Assembly (NCBI GenBank): GCA_050180235.1 | Contig: JBFXEJ010000054.1 | Coordinates: forward strand, 1 to 40,696 | Direction of reading: 5' to 3' | DNA length: 40,696 nucleotides | DNA from: JAABRU01 sp050180235 | GTDB taxonomy: Bacteria; Desulfobacterota; Desulfobacteria; Desulfobacterales; Desulfococcaceae | In this document: positions 16,969-25,252 of the stretch, one piece after another | Position numbering within the stretch: the first letter of the stretch is position 1 | Layout of the letters: every line of letters starts with the position of its first letter | Made by a program: the position numbers and the translations under genes | The notes under the pieces: generated by a model | Database searches by the model: none | What the model saw: only the letters and a program-made list of their open reading frames with translations | Told to the model about the DNA's origin: nothing

Positions 16969-17382
16969 TTATGCTATAGTTTTCATATACATCAGCCGGT
17001 TGAGTTTTGCAAAATTTTCGCTTTTTTCGATCCAGTGATCCTGAATTTGAAAAAATCTGTCCACTTCTTTCTGCTGCATTTTGAGAAAAATCATGGGCAT
17101 TTCACCCATTGCCCTGGGAAAGGAGGCCACTGCATCCGGACGCATCATGGCCGATGACAGGGTTTTCCATAATACCATACAGGATTTCATTGAATTGTTA
17201 AGCAGTTTCATTGGACCTTTCCCGTTCCCGTTTCCATTTCCATTTCCATTTCCATTTCCATTTCCATTTCCATTGGCAGAATGAAGTCCGAATACTGTGC
17301 TCCAGTAATCCGTCACATTTTCTGTCCACATATCCATCACTGTTTTCTCCTCCGCTTTTTCAGATTTTTCCATGTTTTCCAT
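16969..17382 (-). CDS. Protein with (Asn-Gly)n tract, possibly PhaE/phasin-like
   Basis: This 137-residue soluble protein has an N-terminal part (MDMWTENVTDYWSTVFGL) and a helical C-terminal part (FLKMQQKEVDRFFQIQDHWI), separated by about nine Asn-Gly pairs. The tract is encoded by a 6-bp repeat. The helical, Trp- and Met-rich ends recall PHA-granule proteins (phasins or PhaE subunits), but this is a weak resemblance and no PHA synthase is nearby. The start could be the Met at 17373. Confidence 0.55.
   Translation of the reverse strand: MENMEKSEKAEEKTVMDMWTENVTDYWSTVFGLHSANGNGNGNGNGNGNGNGNGKGPMKLLNNSMKSCMVLWKTLSSAMMRPDAVASFPRAMGEMPMIFLKMQQKEVDRFFQIQDHWIEKSENFAKLNRLMYMKTIA
17219..17278. repeat. 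Hexanucleotide tandem repeat (TTTCCA)n
   Basis: Seven perfect TTTCCA units (17231-17272), flanked by variant CCCGTT and TTGGCA units. The 6-bp period keeps frame, so slippage would change the number of Asn-Gly pairs without breaking the gene. Confidence 0.93.
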
Positions 17383-17504
17383 ATCCTGTGTCCATTCCTT
17401 CCGTTGTCTGTGAGTTATATCTGTATGAGCCTGTTCAGTTCTGTTCTTCCCAAAAAGAGGCGTGAAAAATGAATTTTGTGCCGCTTTTTTTTATGAAATA
17501 TGTA

Positions 17505-17720
17505 TCAGCAGACATTTCCTATGCTGAAATTCCGGATACAGTCTCTCGTATGCCCTGCTCCCAGTTCGTCCCATCGGAAATAACAGTTGGGGCATAAATC
17601 CATACCGTTACTGATGTAAGAACTGTTTTCCGAAATTCTGCCGCCGCACAGATCACATGTGCGCACAGTTTCCTGAAAGTTAAAAGAATTTATCAGGTTA
17701 TAATAATCGTTTCTTTTCAT
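17505..17720 (-). CDS. Small zinc-ribbon-like protein (71 aa)
   Basis: From the ATG at 17720, preceded by AGGAGG at five bases, this encodes 71 residues. CDLCGG (about 22-27) and CPNCYF (about 43-48) give two C-x2-C knuckles, the layout of a small zinc ribbon or treble-clef domain. There is no enzyme signature and the function is unknown. The frame is open to 17777, but the ribosome site favours 17720. It is followed by the Asn-Gly repeat gene on the same strand. Confidence 0.65.
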   Translation of the reverse strand: MKRNDYYNLINSFNFQETVRTCDLCGGRISENSSYISNGMDLCPNCYFRWDELGAGHTRDCIRNFSIGNVC

Positions 17721-18097
17721 CTCCGCCTCCTTTGGGCCTGAACTGTTTTTCAAAAAAGCAAAACCGCCATCTGCCATCCGTCATACAGCATGAAATATGC
17801 CATGCACAGAAACTGTTATTTAATATACTGGAATATATTGAATTATTTTTTTGCTGTGATATATTTCCGGTCAGAGGCTGTGGAGGAAAGAGGAAAAACG
17901 GGATGAATTTCTGAGGAAAACAAAGACAGGAAGCAGTATCTGTCTGAAATACAGCATATTGGACTGAATAAGAATTTTGTCACAAATCTGACAGTTTTCT
18001 GAGACTCTCTTCCGGCGGGACTCCGGCCGGTCAGCGGGATTTTTTGGATGTTATGGACATTGTGAAATTTGCCTGGGGAATACCCGGCACCTGTTTT
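17721..18097. other. Gene-free spacer
   Basis: About 375 bp, A/T-rich around 17815-17870, lying between the start of the small zinc-ribbon gene and the end of the sigma-54 regulator gene. I see no supported gene, repeat family or clear terminator. Confidence 0.4.
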
Positions 18098-19495
18098 TCA
18101 GGATGTTCCGGGAGAGGTTTTTTTCAGTTTCGCGCTGCGGTAACGGAAGTTGTGGGGTTTCAGATTCAGAAGTCCGGCTGCACGGGTTTCATTTCCCCCT
18201 GTCCGGCGCAGGGCTTCCTGAATATAATGGACTTCAAGGGCTTCCTGCATGGCAGGCAGATCAATCCCATTTTCCGTGAGAGGAGGAAAACGCATATGCC
18301 CCTTTTCCGGTTCTGTAACATCCTCTTTTTTTTCAAGTCCCAGTTCCTCAAAGGAAAGATGCGAACCCCGGCCCACCAGTACTCCCCGTTCAATCATATT
18401 TTTCAGTTCCCGCACATTGCCGATCCAGTTATGGGATATCAACTGCTTTTCCGCGCGGGGTGTGAACGCAGAAAAGGATTTTCCGAATTTGAGGTTATAC
18501 TCATGCAGAAAATGCATGGCAATGGGAAGAATATCCTCTCTGCGCTCATTAAGGGAAGGAATCTGCACCTTTACCACGCCCAGACGGAAGAACAGGTCTT
18601 TTCTGAAAATCTCTTTTCTCATCATATCCTCCAAATCCCTGTTGGTGGCGGAAATCACCCTTGTCCGGACTTTCAGCTTTCGTGTGCCCCCGATTCTGTA
18701 AAACTCGCCTTCTTCCAGAAAACGCAGCAGTTTTGCCTGGGCTTCGGGAATCAGATCACCGATCTCGTCGAGAAACAGGGTTCCGTTTTCCGCGATTTCA
18801 ATCAGTCCTTTTTTGCCTGTGGAGCTGGCTCCGCTGAACGCTCCTTTTTCATAACCGAAAAGCTCGCTTTCAATCAGGTCTCTGGGAATGGCCGCACAGT
18901 TGACAGTGACAAACTGCCTTTTGAAATTGGGGCTTCGGTAATGCACGGCACGGGCAAGCAGTTCCTTGCCCGTGCCGGTTTCCCCAAGAATCAGAATGGG
19001 CGTATCCGGGCTTTTTGCCACCTTAGAGATGAATTTCATGACATTCTGAATGGAGCGGCTTTCTCCGATGAAACAGGGCATATTTTCTTTCAGATAACGT
19101 TCCTGCAGAATCTGAACCTCTTTTTTCAGGCGTATGGTTTCCAGCGCGTTGTTAATCGTTGCCCGCAGCCCGGGCATAAGAATGGGTTTGATTACATAGT
19201 CATACGCTCCCAGTTTCATGGCTGCAATCACGGTTTTCACATCCTCATAGGCCGTGATCATCACCACCGGCAGATCCGGGGATAACACCCTGATTTTTTT
19301 CAAAGCGCTGATGCCGTCCATGCCCGGCAGTCCGATATCCAGCAGAAGCAGATCCGGCTGCCTTTCCTGCATAAGAGACAGGGCAGATTCCGCATCCGCA
19401 AATGCCTGCACCTGATAATCCCTTTCCAGGGCCATTACAATGCCTTCCCGGATGGAATTCTCATCATCCACAATCCAGATGGTAAAAGAAATCAT
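18098..19495 (-). CDS. NtrC-family sigma-54 response regulator
   Basis: This 465-residue regulator has a receiver domain (1-120, phosphoacceptor D53 in LLLLDIGLPGMDG), an AAA+ domain (about 140-375) with Walker A GETGTGKE (171-178), Walker B GTLFLDEIGD, and the sigma-54-contacting loop, here GAFSGA (218-223) instead of GAFTGA. A Fis-type helix-turn-helix follows (TGGNETRAAGLLNLKPHNFR, about 435-455). Phosphorylation should drive ATP-dependent opening at sigma-54 promoters. The ATG overlaps the kinase stop by 4 bp, so the kinase upstream is its partner. The frame is open upstream to 19600, but those residues are kinase sequence in another frame. Confidence 0.95.
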   Translation of the reverse strand: MISFTIWIVDDENSIREGIVMALERDYQVQAFADAESALSLMQERQPDLLLLDIGLPGMDGISALKKIRVLSPDLPVVMITAYEDVKTVIAAMKLGAYDYVIKPILMPGLRATINNALETIRLKKEVQILQERYLKENMPCFIGESRSIQNVMKFISKVAKSPDTPILILGETGTGKELLARAVHYRSPNFKRQFVTVNCAAIPRDLIESELFGYEKGAFSGASSTGKKGLIEIAENGTLFLDEIGDLIPEAQAKLLRFLEEGEFYRIGGTRKLKVRTRVISATNRDLEDMMRKEIFRKDLFFRLGVVKVQIPSLNERREDILPIAMHFLHEYNLKFGKSFSAFTPRAEKQLISHNWIGNVRELKNMIERGVLVGRGSHLSFEELGLEKKEDVTEPEKGHMRFPPLTENGIDLPAMQEALEVHYIQEALRRTGGNETRAAGLLNLKPHNFRYRSAKLKKTSPGTS

Positions 19496-22344
19496 ATTTT
19501 CTCCTCTTTTACAGGAAGTCTGACCGTAAAACCGGCCCCGCCCAGGGGACTGACCGACACATCCAGAAATCCGCCGTGATCCGTGACAATGCGGTGGCAC
19601 AAACTCAGTCCTATGCCGGTTCCATAGTTTTTGGTGCTGAAAAAGGGATCAAAGATTTTCCGTACAGCGTCAGCGGGGATGCCGGGGCCGGAGTCAGACA
19701 CGCAGATATTTGCCTCATTTCCTTTTCTGATTACAGCAATCTCCAAAATCTTTTTTTCAATATGCGGATCTCTCATGGCATCAGCCGCGTTGTTGATCAG
19801 ATTGAGAATCACCCTTTCAATCATGTGCGCATCCGCATAACAGAATACAGGACTGTCTGCAATATTCCTTCGGAGTTCTATGCCGCTTTTGCGCAGGGAC
19901 ACGGAGCTCAGTTGCATAGCTTCCCCGGCAGGCTGCCGGATGTCTATATGCGCGAAGCGGGGGTCTCCGGGTTTGGAAAAATCCATCACCCGTTTGATGA
20001 TGGATTCAATTTTGTCGGAAGCTGACTGAATTTTTCTGACAATACTTCCCATTTTTTCAGGATCATCCGAAGCATCAGCCATCTGCTCCAGCGTATCCAG
20101 ATAGATATTGATGCCGGAAAGGGGATTGCGGATCTCATGCGCGATTCCAGCGGCCACCCGGCCCAGGGATGACATTTTGTCCCGGATGCTCAGCAGATTT
20201 TCCATCTCCCGTGTCCGTGTGGTGTCAATCATGTTGAACAGCACCGCATCCTCTCCCTGAAACTGAATCCGGCTCATGCGGCAGTTCACCCATGTCAGTT
20301 CCGGCCTTGAATTTCCGGTATTAAAGGGATAAAAGCGGAAATCTGTTTCAGCATTATCCCTTTTTCCCGAAACAATTTCCCGGTAAAATTCCCGGATTTT
20401 TTCCATGTCATCCGGGTAAAGGTTGTCAAAGGTGGGGAATCCGGTAAAGTTTCCGAAAAGACACAGCCGCTTCTGTTCAGGATTTTCATATATAATCCTG
20501 TGGTTGCGTATAATGCAGATGCCCACAGGCGAATTTTCCACCAAATCCCGGAACCGTTTTTCGCTTTCCATCAGTGATGCGTCAGCCTGCCTGTGCTCCA
20601 GCACCTTTCCCAGCCGTTCCGCAACTGAATGCACCAGCATTTTTTCCTCGGCAGCAAATGGACTGTCGCCAATCAGGGGAGCCTGCTCGCGGTAATACAC
20701 CTCAATTCTGCCAAAATGGCTTCCTGCAGCCACAATTTCATTGGAGAGTTTCCACTGCGTTTCCGCAAAATTCTCACTGGCAAAGATCCGGCCGTCTGCC
20801 AGACGGATTCCCGCGCAGGCAATTTCCGGATACTGAAATGCTGCGCACAGCAGTCCGATGATGCTGCTGAATATCTCCTCAATGCTGGTATCAGGTTTTT
20901 CCATAATAACGGAAATTCCGATAAGGCAGTTGAGTTCCTTGACCCGTTCCCCCAGTTCATAGGTGCGGGAAATCAGGGATGCCTCGGTTTCCTTGAGACT
21001 GCTGATGTCACGGGTGCTCATGATGATTCCGGATACGCTTCCGTCTTCTTCTTTATAAGGATAATAACTGATATCCAGATAGCGTTCCTCTCCGCCCGCA
21101 ACTGCCATCCGCTCCTGATAACGGATGGATTTGCCCGAAAGGCAGCGGTCAATCTGTTCTTTGTAACGGTTTTCAAAAACCTCATCTCCCAGGATTTCCG
21201 GCAGGGAACGGCCCGCAACCTCTTCACGCGTTTTCCGGAAAAAATCCAGATAAGCCCTGTTGACACTCTGGAAAACATAGTTCCTGTCAATGAAAAACAT
21301 GGGATCCCGCACAGCAGAGACAATGATTTCATATTTGCGCAGTTCATTTTCTGTCTCCTCCCGCTGTTTTTCCAGTTCCAGGCTGTAAAGGCAGAATGCT
21401 ATATCCCCGGCAATATTGACCACCAGTTCCTGTTCTGTGTCATCCGGAATGAAGATGCCGGGCAGGGAAAAGGAAAGAATGCCAAAATCTTTTTCCCCGT
21501 AGCGAAGGGGCATGGTGACAGTATTTTCACCTTCTGTGTCCCTAAGCGGACAGTCCGCGCAGAAGGCAGAGGGATGACTGACAAAAACTGCCCCTGCCCT
21601 GTTTTTTGCCATACCGATGCAGGGAATGGGAATGCCCTGTTTAAGGGCTTTGACAAAGCGCTCAAAATGACTGTTCATCCCGGATTCGGCCCAGATAAGG
21701 GGAACACAGCGGTCTTTCATCAGAATGATCCGGACATTCCGGTATCCGCAGACCCTGACCAGAATATCGCACACGCCCCGGATCAGTTTTTCCCTGTCTT
21801 TTTCCCGGAGAATAAGCTGACTGACTTCCCGGATGGCCTGCAGGACGCCATTAAGATGGGCTGTCCGGAATTCATCCGTCTTCCGCTGGTGGATATCCGC
21901 ATGCGTGCCAATGAGGCGGATCGGCCGGCCCTTATCATCACATTCAATGACTTTTCCCCTGCCCAGTATCCATTTCCAGTTGCCGGATTTGGTCTGCATA
22001 CGGAATTCGGTTTCAAACGTCTGCTCTTTTCCGGACAGATAATCCCTGAGTTTCCTGATAGCTGATTCTGTATCATCGGGATGGAGCAGTTGCAGCCAGG
22101 TTTCAAATCCCGGAGTCATTTCATAGGGCTCATAGCCCAGCATGGTATAATATCTGGGGGTGAAATACACCTGATTCGTCTCCAGATTCCAGTCCCATAA
22201 TCCTTCGTTCACGGCATCCAAAGCCATCTTGTGCCGCAGATTTTCATTCCGGCATTCCCTCATGGTCTGTTTGAGGCTGAACACCTCTTCTGCCAGTTGC
22301 CGGTTCCTTTTTTCCAGTTCTTCGTATGTGGGGCCGATTTGCAT
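19492..22344 (-). CDS. PAS/GAF sensor histidine kinase paired with the sigma-54 regulator
   Basis: This 950-residue soluble kinase has a short coiled coil (1-35), PAS (about 40-155, PAS_3 type with WDW...HPDD), GAF (about 165-325), PAS (about 335-450), GAF-like (about 465-585), PAS (about 590-710) and a kinase core. Phosphoacceptor H736 lies in AAGIAHEIRNPLSGI; the ATPase boxes follow (NLINNAADAM, DSGPGIP, TGIGLSL). FCADCPL (261-267) could hold a metal or redox centre. GGAGG five bases before 22344 sets the start. It is co-transcribed with the regulator through a 4-bp overlap. The signal is unknown; the many PAS/GAF domains suggest a cytoplasmic small-molecule or redox cue. Confidence 0.93.
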   Translation of the reverse strand: MQIGPTYEELEKRNRQLAEEVFSLKQTMRECRNENLRHKMALDAVNEGLWDWNLETNQVYFTPRYYTMLGYEPYEMTPGFETWLQLLHPDDTESAIRKLRDYLSGKEQTFETEFRMQTKSGNWKWILGRGKVIECDDKGRPIRLIGTHADIHQRKTDEFRTAHLNGVLQAIREVSQLILREKDREKLIRGVCDILVRVCGYRNVRIILMKDRCVPLIWAESGMNSHFERFVKALKQGIPIPCIGMAKNRAGAVFVSHPSAFCADCPLRDTEGENTVTMPLRYGEKDFGILSFSLPGIFIPDDTEQELVVNIAGDIAFCLYSLELEKQREETENELRKYEIIVSAVRDPMFFIDRNYVFQSVNRAYLDFFRKTREEVAGRSLPEILGDEVFENRYKEQIDRCLSGKSIRYQERMAVAGGEERYLDISYYPYKEEDGSVSGIIMSTRDISSLKETEASLISRTYELGERVKELNCLIGISVIMEKPDTSIEEIFSSIIGLLCAAFQYPEIACAGIRLADGRIFASENFAETQWKLSNEIVAAGSHFGRIEVYYREQAPLIGDSPFAAEEKMLVHSVAERLGKVLEHRQADASLMESEKRFRDLVENSPVGICIIRNHRIIYENPEQKRLCLFGNFTGFPTFDNLYPDDMEKIREFYREIVSGKRDNAETDFRFYPFNTGNSRPELTWVNCRMSRIQFQGEDAVLFNMIDTTRTREMENLLSIRDKMSSLGRVAAGIAHEIRNPLSGINIYLDTLEQMADASDDPEKMGSIVRKIQSASDKIESIIKRVMDFSKPGDPRFAHIDIRQPAGEAMQLSSVSLRKSGIELRRNIADSPVFCYADAHMIERVILNLINNAADAMRDPHIEKKILEIAVIRKGNEANICVSDSGPGIPADAVRKIFDPFFSTKNYGTGIGLSLCHRIVTDHGGFLDVSVSPLGGAGFTVRLPVKEEKI

Positions 22345-22381
22345 GGAAACCTCCGTTTTGCTGAGGACAGGGATTTGAGTT

Positions 22382-22410
22382 ACTATACCACAATCTGTGC
22401 TTTGTAACAA
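22382..22410 (-). promoter_or_regulatory. Sigma-70 promoter for the kinase/regulator pair
   Basis: On the minus strand TTGTTA (22410-22405), a 17-base spacer and TATAGT (22387-22382). The transcript would start near 22375, about 30 bases before the ATG. Confidence 0.65.
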
Positions 22411-22636
22411 ATAAATGTACAGACGGTTTTCTTTGCGTTATACTCAGGCACATTCAAAAAAAACTGCGTGGCCTGTGTGCAGACAGGGATTTTCAATTCT
22501 TTGAAATCCCTTTTGAACTGCGTCAGTTTTTCTGCAAATTTCCATAACAGTCATTACAGCGGATCATGAAAAATACCGTTATTTCTTACACTGAAGATTC
22601 CGGATTTTTTTAATACAGGATTTTAAAAAAAATTCT

Positions 22637-22665
22637 TTGATATTTTGTGCCTGTTTTGATAAGAT
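22637..22665 (+). promoter_or_regulatory. Sigma-70 promoter for the sensory cluster
   Basis: TTGATA (22637-22642), a 17-base spacer and TAAGAT (22660-22665). It lies about 70 bases before the first gene of the cluster, in an A/T-rich region with no other gene. Confidence 0.55.
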
Positions 22666-22736
22666 TTCTGAATTTATATTAAATCTGAATCAATAAAATG
22701 CCTTTTCCCCATAAAAAATGATAAAGGAGATAAAAT

Positions 22737-23846
22737 ATGACTGATGATCAGGGAAAAAAACCGCGCATTCTAATTGTGGATGACACCCAGGGCAATATTC
22801 AGATTCTTGGAACCATACTGCTGAAAGAGGGATATCAGGTCAATGTGGCCCGGAACGGTATGCAGGCACTGGGACTGGTAGAAAAGATTCTGCCGGATCT
22901 GATTCTGCTGGATATTATGATGCCGGAAATGGATGGTTATGAAACCTGCAGGCATCTTAAATCCTCTCCGCAGACAAAAGATATACCGGTTATTTTTCTT
23001 ACAGCGCGGACTGATACAGATGATATAGTAAAAGGATTTGAATCGGGAGCTGTGGATTATATCACCAAGCCCTTCAATGCCACAGAACTTCTGGTGCGGG
23101 TCAATACCCATCTGGATCTGAAATTCAGCAAGGATATGATCGAAACCGTGAGCAACGAACGGAAAGAGCTTCTTCATATTCTCTGTCATGATCTGTCCAA
23201 CACCTTCCATTCGATCATGTGCCTGCTGACACTTCTGAAGAATTATGAAAAATTTGAGGAACTGAAACCCTATCTGCTCTCATCAGCTAATAACGGTATG
23301 GAGATCATCCGGCTGGTGCGGAACATGCGCGCATTGGAGGAACACAAACTCAAAATAGAGGACATATTTTTTTCAGAGGTGCTTGCCCAGTCATATTCAC
23401 TGCTCAAAGACAGATTTGCCGCAAAAGAGATAGAACTGGAGATTAATGCCGGGGAAAATCTGAAAATCCGGGCAGAGAGAATATCCTTTGTCAATTCGGT
23501 ACTGAACAATATCTTCACCAATTCTGTGAAATTTTCCCACAGGAAGTCCAAAATAGCAGTAACTGCCGGAACAAAGGGGGATTTTGCCGAAATATCCATC
23601 CGGGATTACGGCATTGGAATGTCGCAGAAAATGCTCAGAAATATTTTTGACATCAGCAAAGCCGCCAGCCGTCCCGGAACCGAAGGGGAAACCGGAACCG
23701 GTTTCGGAATGCACCTGATCAGAAAATTCATGACAGCCTATGGCGGAAGCATAGAGATATTGTCAAAGGCTCAGGAAGAAAATCTTCAGGATCACGGAAC
23801 AGAAGTCATTCTCAGACTGAAACTGGCAGCTTCTTCCGGGGCATAG
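22737..23846 (+). CDS. Receiver-histidine kinase (REC-HK)
   Basis: This 369-residue soluble protein has a receiver domain at the N-terminus (about 9-125; D15-D16, D59 in ILLDIMMPEMDG, Lys in TKPFN) and a kinase core (about 140-365). The phosphoacceptor is H151 in LCHDLSN, and the ATPase domain ends with TGFGMHLIRKF. Receiver-first kinases of this type relay a signal from another kinase onward. AAAGGAG before the ATG is a good ribosome site. It is the first gene of a same-strand run of signalling genes. Confidence 0.92.
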   Translation: MTDDQGKKPRILIVDDTQGNIQILGTILLKEGYQVNVARNGMQALGLVEKILPDLILLDIMMPEMDGYETCRHLKSSPQTKDIPVIFLTARTDTDDIVKGFESGAVDYITKPFNATELLVRVNTHLDLKFSKDMIETVSNERKELLHILCHDLSNTFHSIMCLLTLLKNYEKFEELKPYLLSSANNGMEIIRLVRNMRALEEHKLKIEDIFFSEVLAQSYSLLKDRFAAKEIELEINAGENLKIRAERISFVNSVLNNIFTNSVKFSHRKSKIAVTAGTKGDFAEISIRDYGIGMSQKMLRNIFDISKAASRPGTEGETGTGFGMHLIRKFMTAYGGSIEILSKAQEENLQDHGTEVILRLKLAASSGA

Positions 23847-23913
23847 GCAGCCGCGTCAGTTTGAGTATTGGCGGCAGTGGGAAATTCCGCATGGAACAGC
23901 AAAGGATTGCAGT

Positions 23914-25116
23914 ATGGAAAAAAAAGAAACCGGGGATTTTCAGGGAGTCAGAATTCTCGTTGCGGAAGACAACAAAGTCAACCAAATCGTTATCCGGGCA
24001 CTGCTGGAAAGCCGGGGGCTGGTTCCAAAAATCACAAACAACGGGCTGGAAGCTCTGAACGCGCTGGAAACTTCGGATTTTGATCTGATTCTCATGGATG
24101 TGCAGATGCCGGAAATGGACGGATATGAGGCAGCCGGAGCCATCAGGGAATTTGAAAGCCGAAAGATGAATACCCACTTTCCGGGTGTCAGAAACAGAAC
24201 TCCGATTATAGCAATGACTGCGCATGTGATGCCCGGAGAGAGACAGAAATGTCTGGACGCGGGAATGGATGACTGCCTGGAAAAACCTGTGGAACCGGAG
24301 CAGATGTTTGCGGTGCTGAAAAATTATATCAAAACGGGAGACAGCGATCTCAGGGAAGCAGAAAACACTAAGGGCCTGTATCAAAATAAAATGTTGCAAA
24401 CCCTCAGGGTTTCCGGGCAGGAAAATTGCACATCCTGTTTTTTTGCAAATCCTGAGATCGGAAATATTCCGGCCCAAACAGCCATGCCGAATCCGCAGCC
24501 CATTGATTCCGCAGCCGGAATTCGCAGGTTAGGCGGAAATGCAGATCTTTACAGAAAACTTCTCACAGCATTTTCAGAAGATTATGCAGCAGCAGCCGAT
24601 TTTGTCCGGGAAAACCTGGAAAAGGGAAATACAGAAAAGGCCGGACAACTGGTTCACAGTCTCAAAGGAGCAGCAGGAAATATGGGGGCTGCGGATTTGT
24701 ACAGGGCAGCAGACGAACTGGAATCCTGCATCCGGGAACATCCGGGCCGGAAAATAGGTGAAACTGCCGCGTACGCCCGGATTCTGCCGCTGTTTGCATC
24801 TGCCCTGCATCAGTTAAGGACATTTGTGAAGTATATGAATACCTTGCCTGATGAAAAATCCGCTCCGGTGTATGAAAAAAATGGCCGGACACCGGAACAT
24901 CTGTCAGAACTGAAAAATCTGCTGAAGGAACTCGGTGAATTTCTCAAAGATGGTGATTCCGAAGCCGCAGAAAGTCTGAAAAAACTCAAACCCGTACTCA
25001 GAGATTCCGGCATGGAAGACCTGATGTCCCGTATGGAAGCACAACTATTTGATTTTGATTTTGAAAAAGCCATTGAAACACTGGATGTAATGGTGATGAT
25101 GCTGGAGGGGGATTAG
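23914..25116 (+). CDS. Receiver-HPt phosphotransfer protein with repeat-derived linker
   Basis: This 400-residue protein has a receiver domain (about 12-140; D62 in LILMDVQMPEMDG, Lys in LEKPV), a linker (about 145-195), an HPt domain (about 198-300; H248 in LVHSLKGAAGNMGA) and a C-terminal helical module (about 330-400) also seen in other proteins of the cluster. It can take phosphate on Asp and pass it through His, so it is a candidate relay hub for the neighbouring kinases. Oddly, residues about 152-180 are encoded by a copy of dispersed element D (24368-24453), read in frame. It lies 67 bp after the receiver-kinase gene. Confidence 0.9.
   Translation: MEKKETGDFQGVRILVAEDNKVNQIVIRALLESRGLVPKITNNGLEALNALETSDFDLILMDVQMPEMDGYEAAGAIREFESRKMNTHFPGVRNRTPIIAMTAHVMPGERQKCLDAGMDDCLEKPVEPEQMFAVLKNYIKTGDSDLREAENTKGLYQNKMLQTLRVSGQENCTSCFFANPEIGNIPAQTAMPNPQPIDSAAGIRRLGGNADLYRKLLTAFSEDYAAAADFVRENLEKGNTEKAGQLVHSLKGAAGNMGAADLYRAADELESCIREHPGRKIGETAAYARILPLFASALHQLRTFVKYMNTLPDEKSAPVYEKNGRTPEHLSELKNLLKELGEFLKDGDSEAAESLKKLKPVLRDSGMEDLMSRMEAQLFDFDFEKAIETLDVMVMMLEGD
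24368..24453 (+). repeat. Family D element, copy 2, inside a coding sequence
   Basis: CTAAGGGCCTGTATCAAAAT at the left, the core AAACCCTCAGGGTTTCCGGG in the middle (24400-24419), and a decayed right end near TTTTGCAAATCCT. Compared with the reverse complement of 12134-12240 it has one hairpin arm deleted but keeps the outer order. Confidence 0.8.
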
Positions 25117-25252
25117 GGGTTGGGGGCTGGGGGTTAGGGTCTGGGGGTTGGGGATTAGAGGTTGAAGTCTGAGACAGAATTTTATTCTCCTGTCCCCAGC
25201 CCCCCATCCCTAACCCCTAAACCCCAGCCCCCAAACCCTCTGCCCACCCCCC
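25107..25252. repeat. G-rich / C-rich inverted repeat around a kinase start codon
   Basis: The left arm (25107-25154) has seven G runs of 3-5 bases, for example GGGGTTGGGGGCTGGGGG; the right arm (25194-25252) is the C-rich counterpart. The arms pair over about 24 bp with few mismatches. The TTG start of the MASE3 kinase at 25162 lies in the loop. Each G-rich strand also fits a G-quadruplex pattern. Confidence 0.85.

Noticed and set aside
18044..19285. Long plus-strand open frame of 413 codons
   Set aside because: It is antisense to the sigma-54 regulator, with Phe/Cys/His-rich composition and no domain; the minus-strand frame has all family motifs.
20629..22065. Plus-strand open frame of 478 codons opposite the PAS/GAF kinase
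   Set aside because: It is a shadow of the kinase reading; no ribosome site and no recognisable domain.
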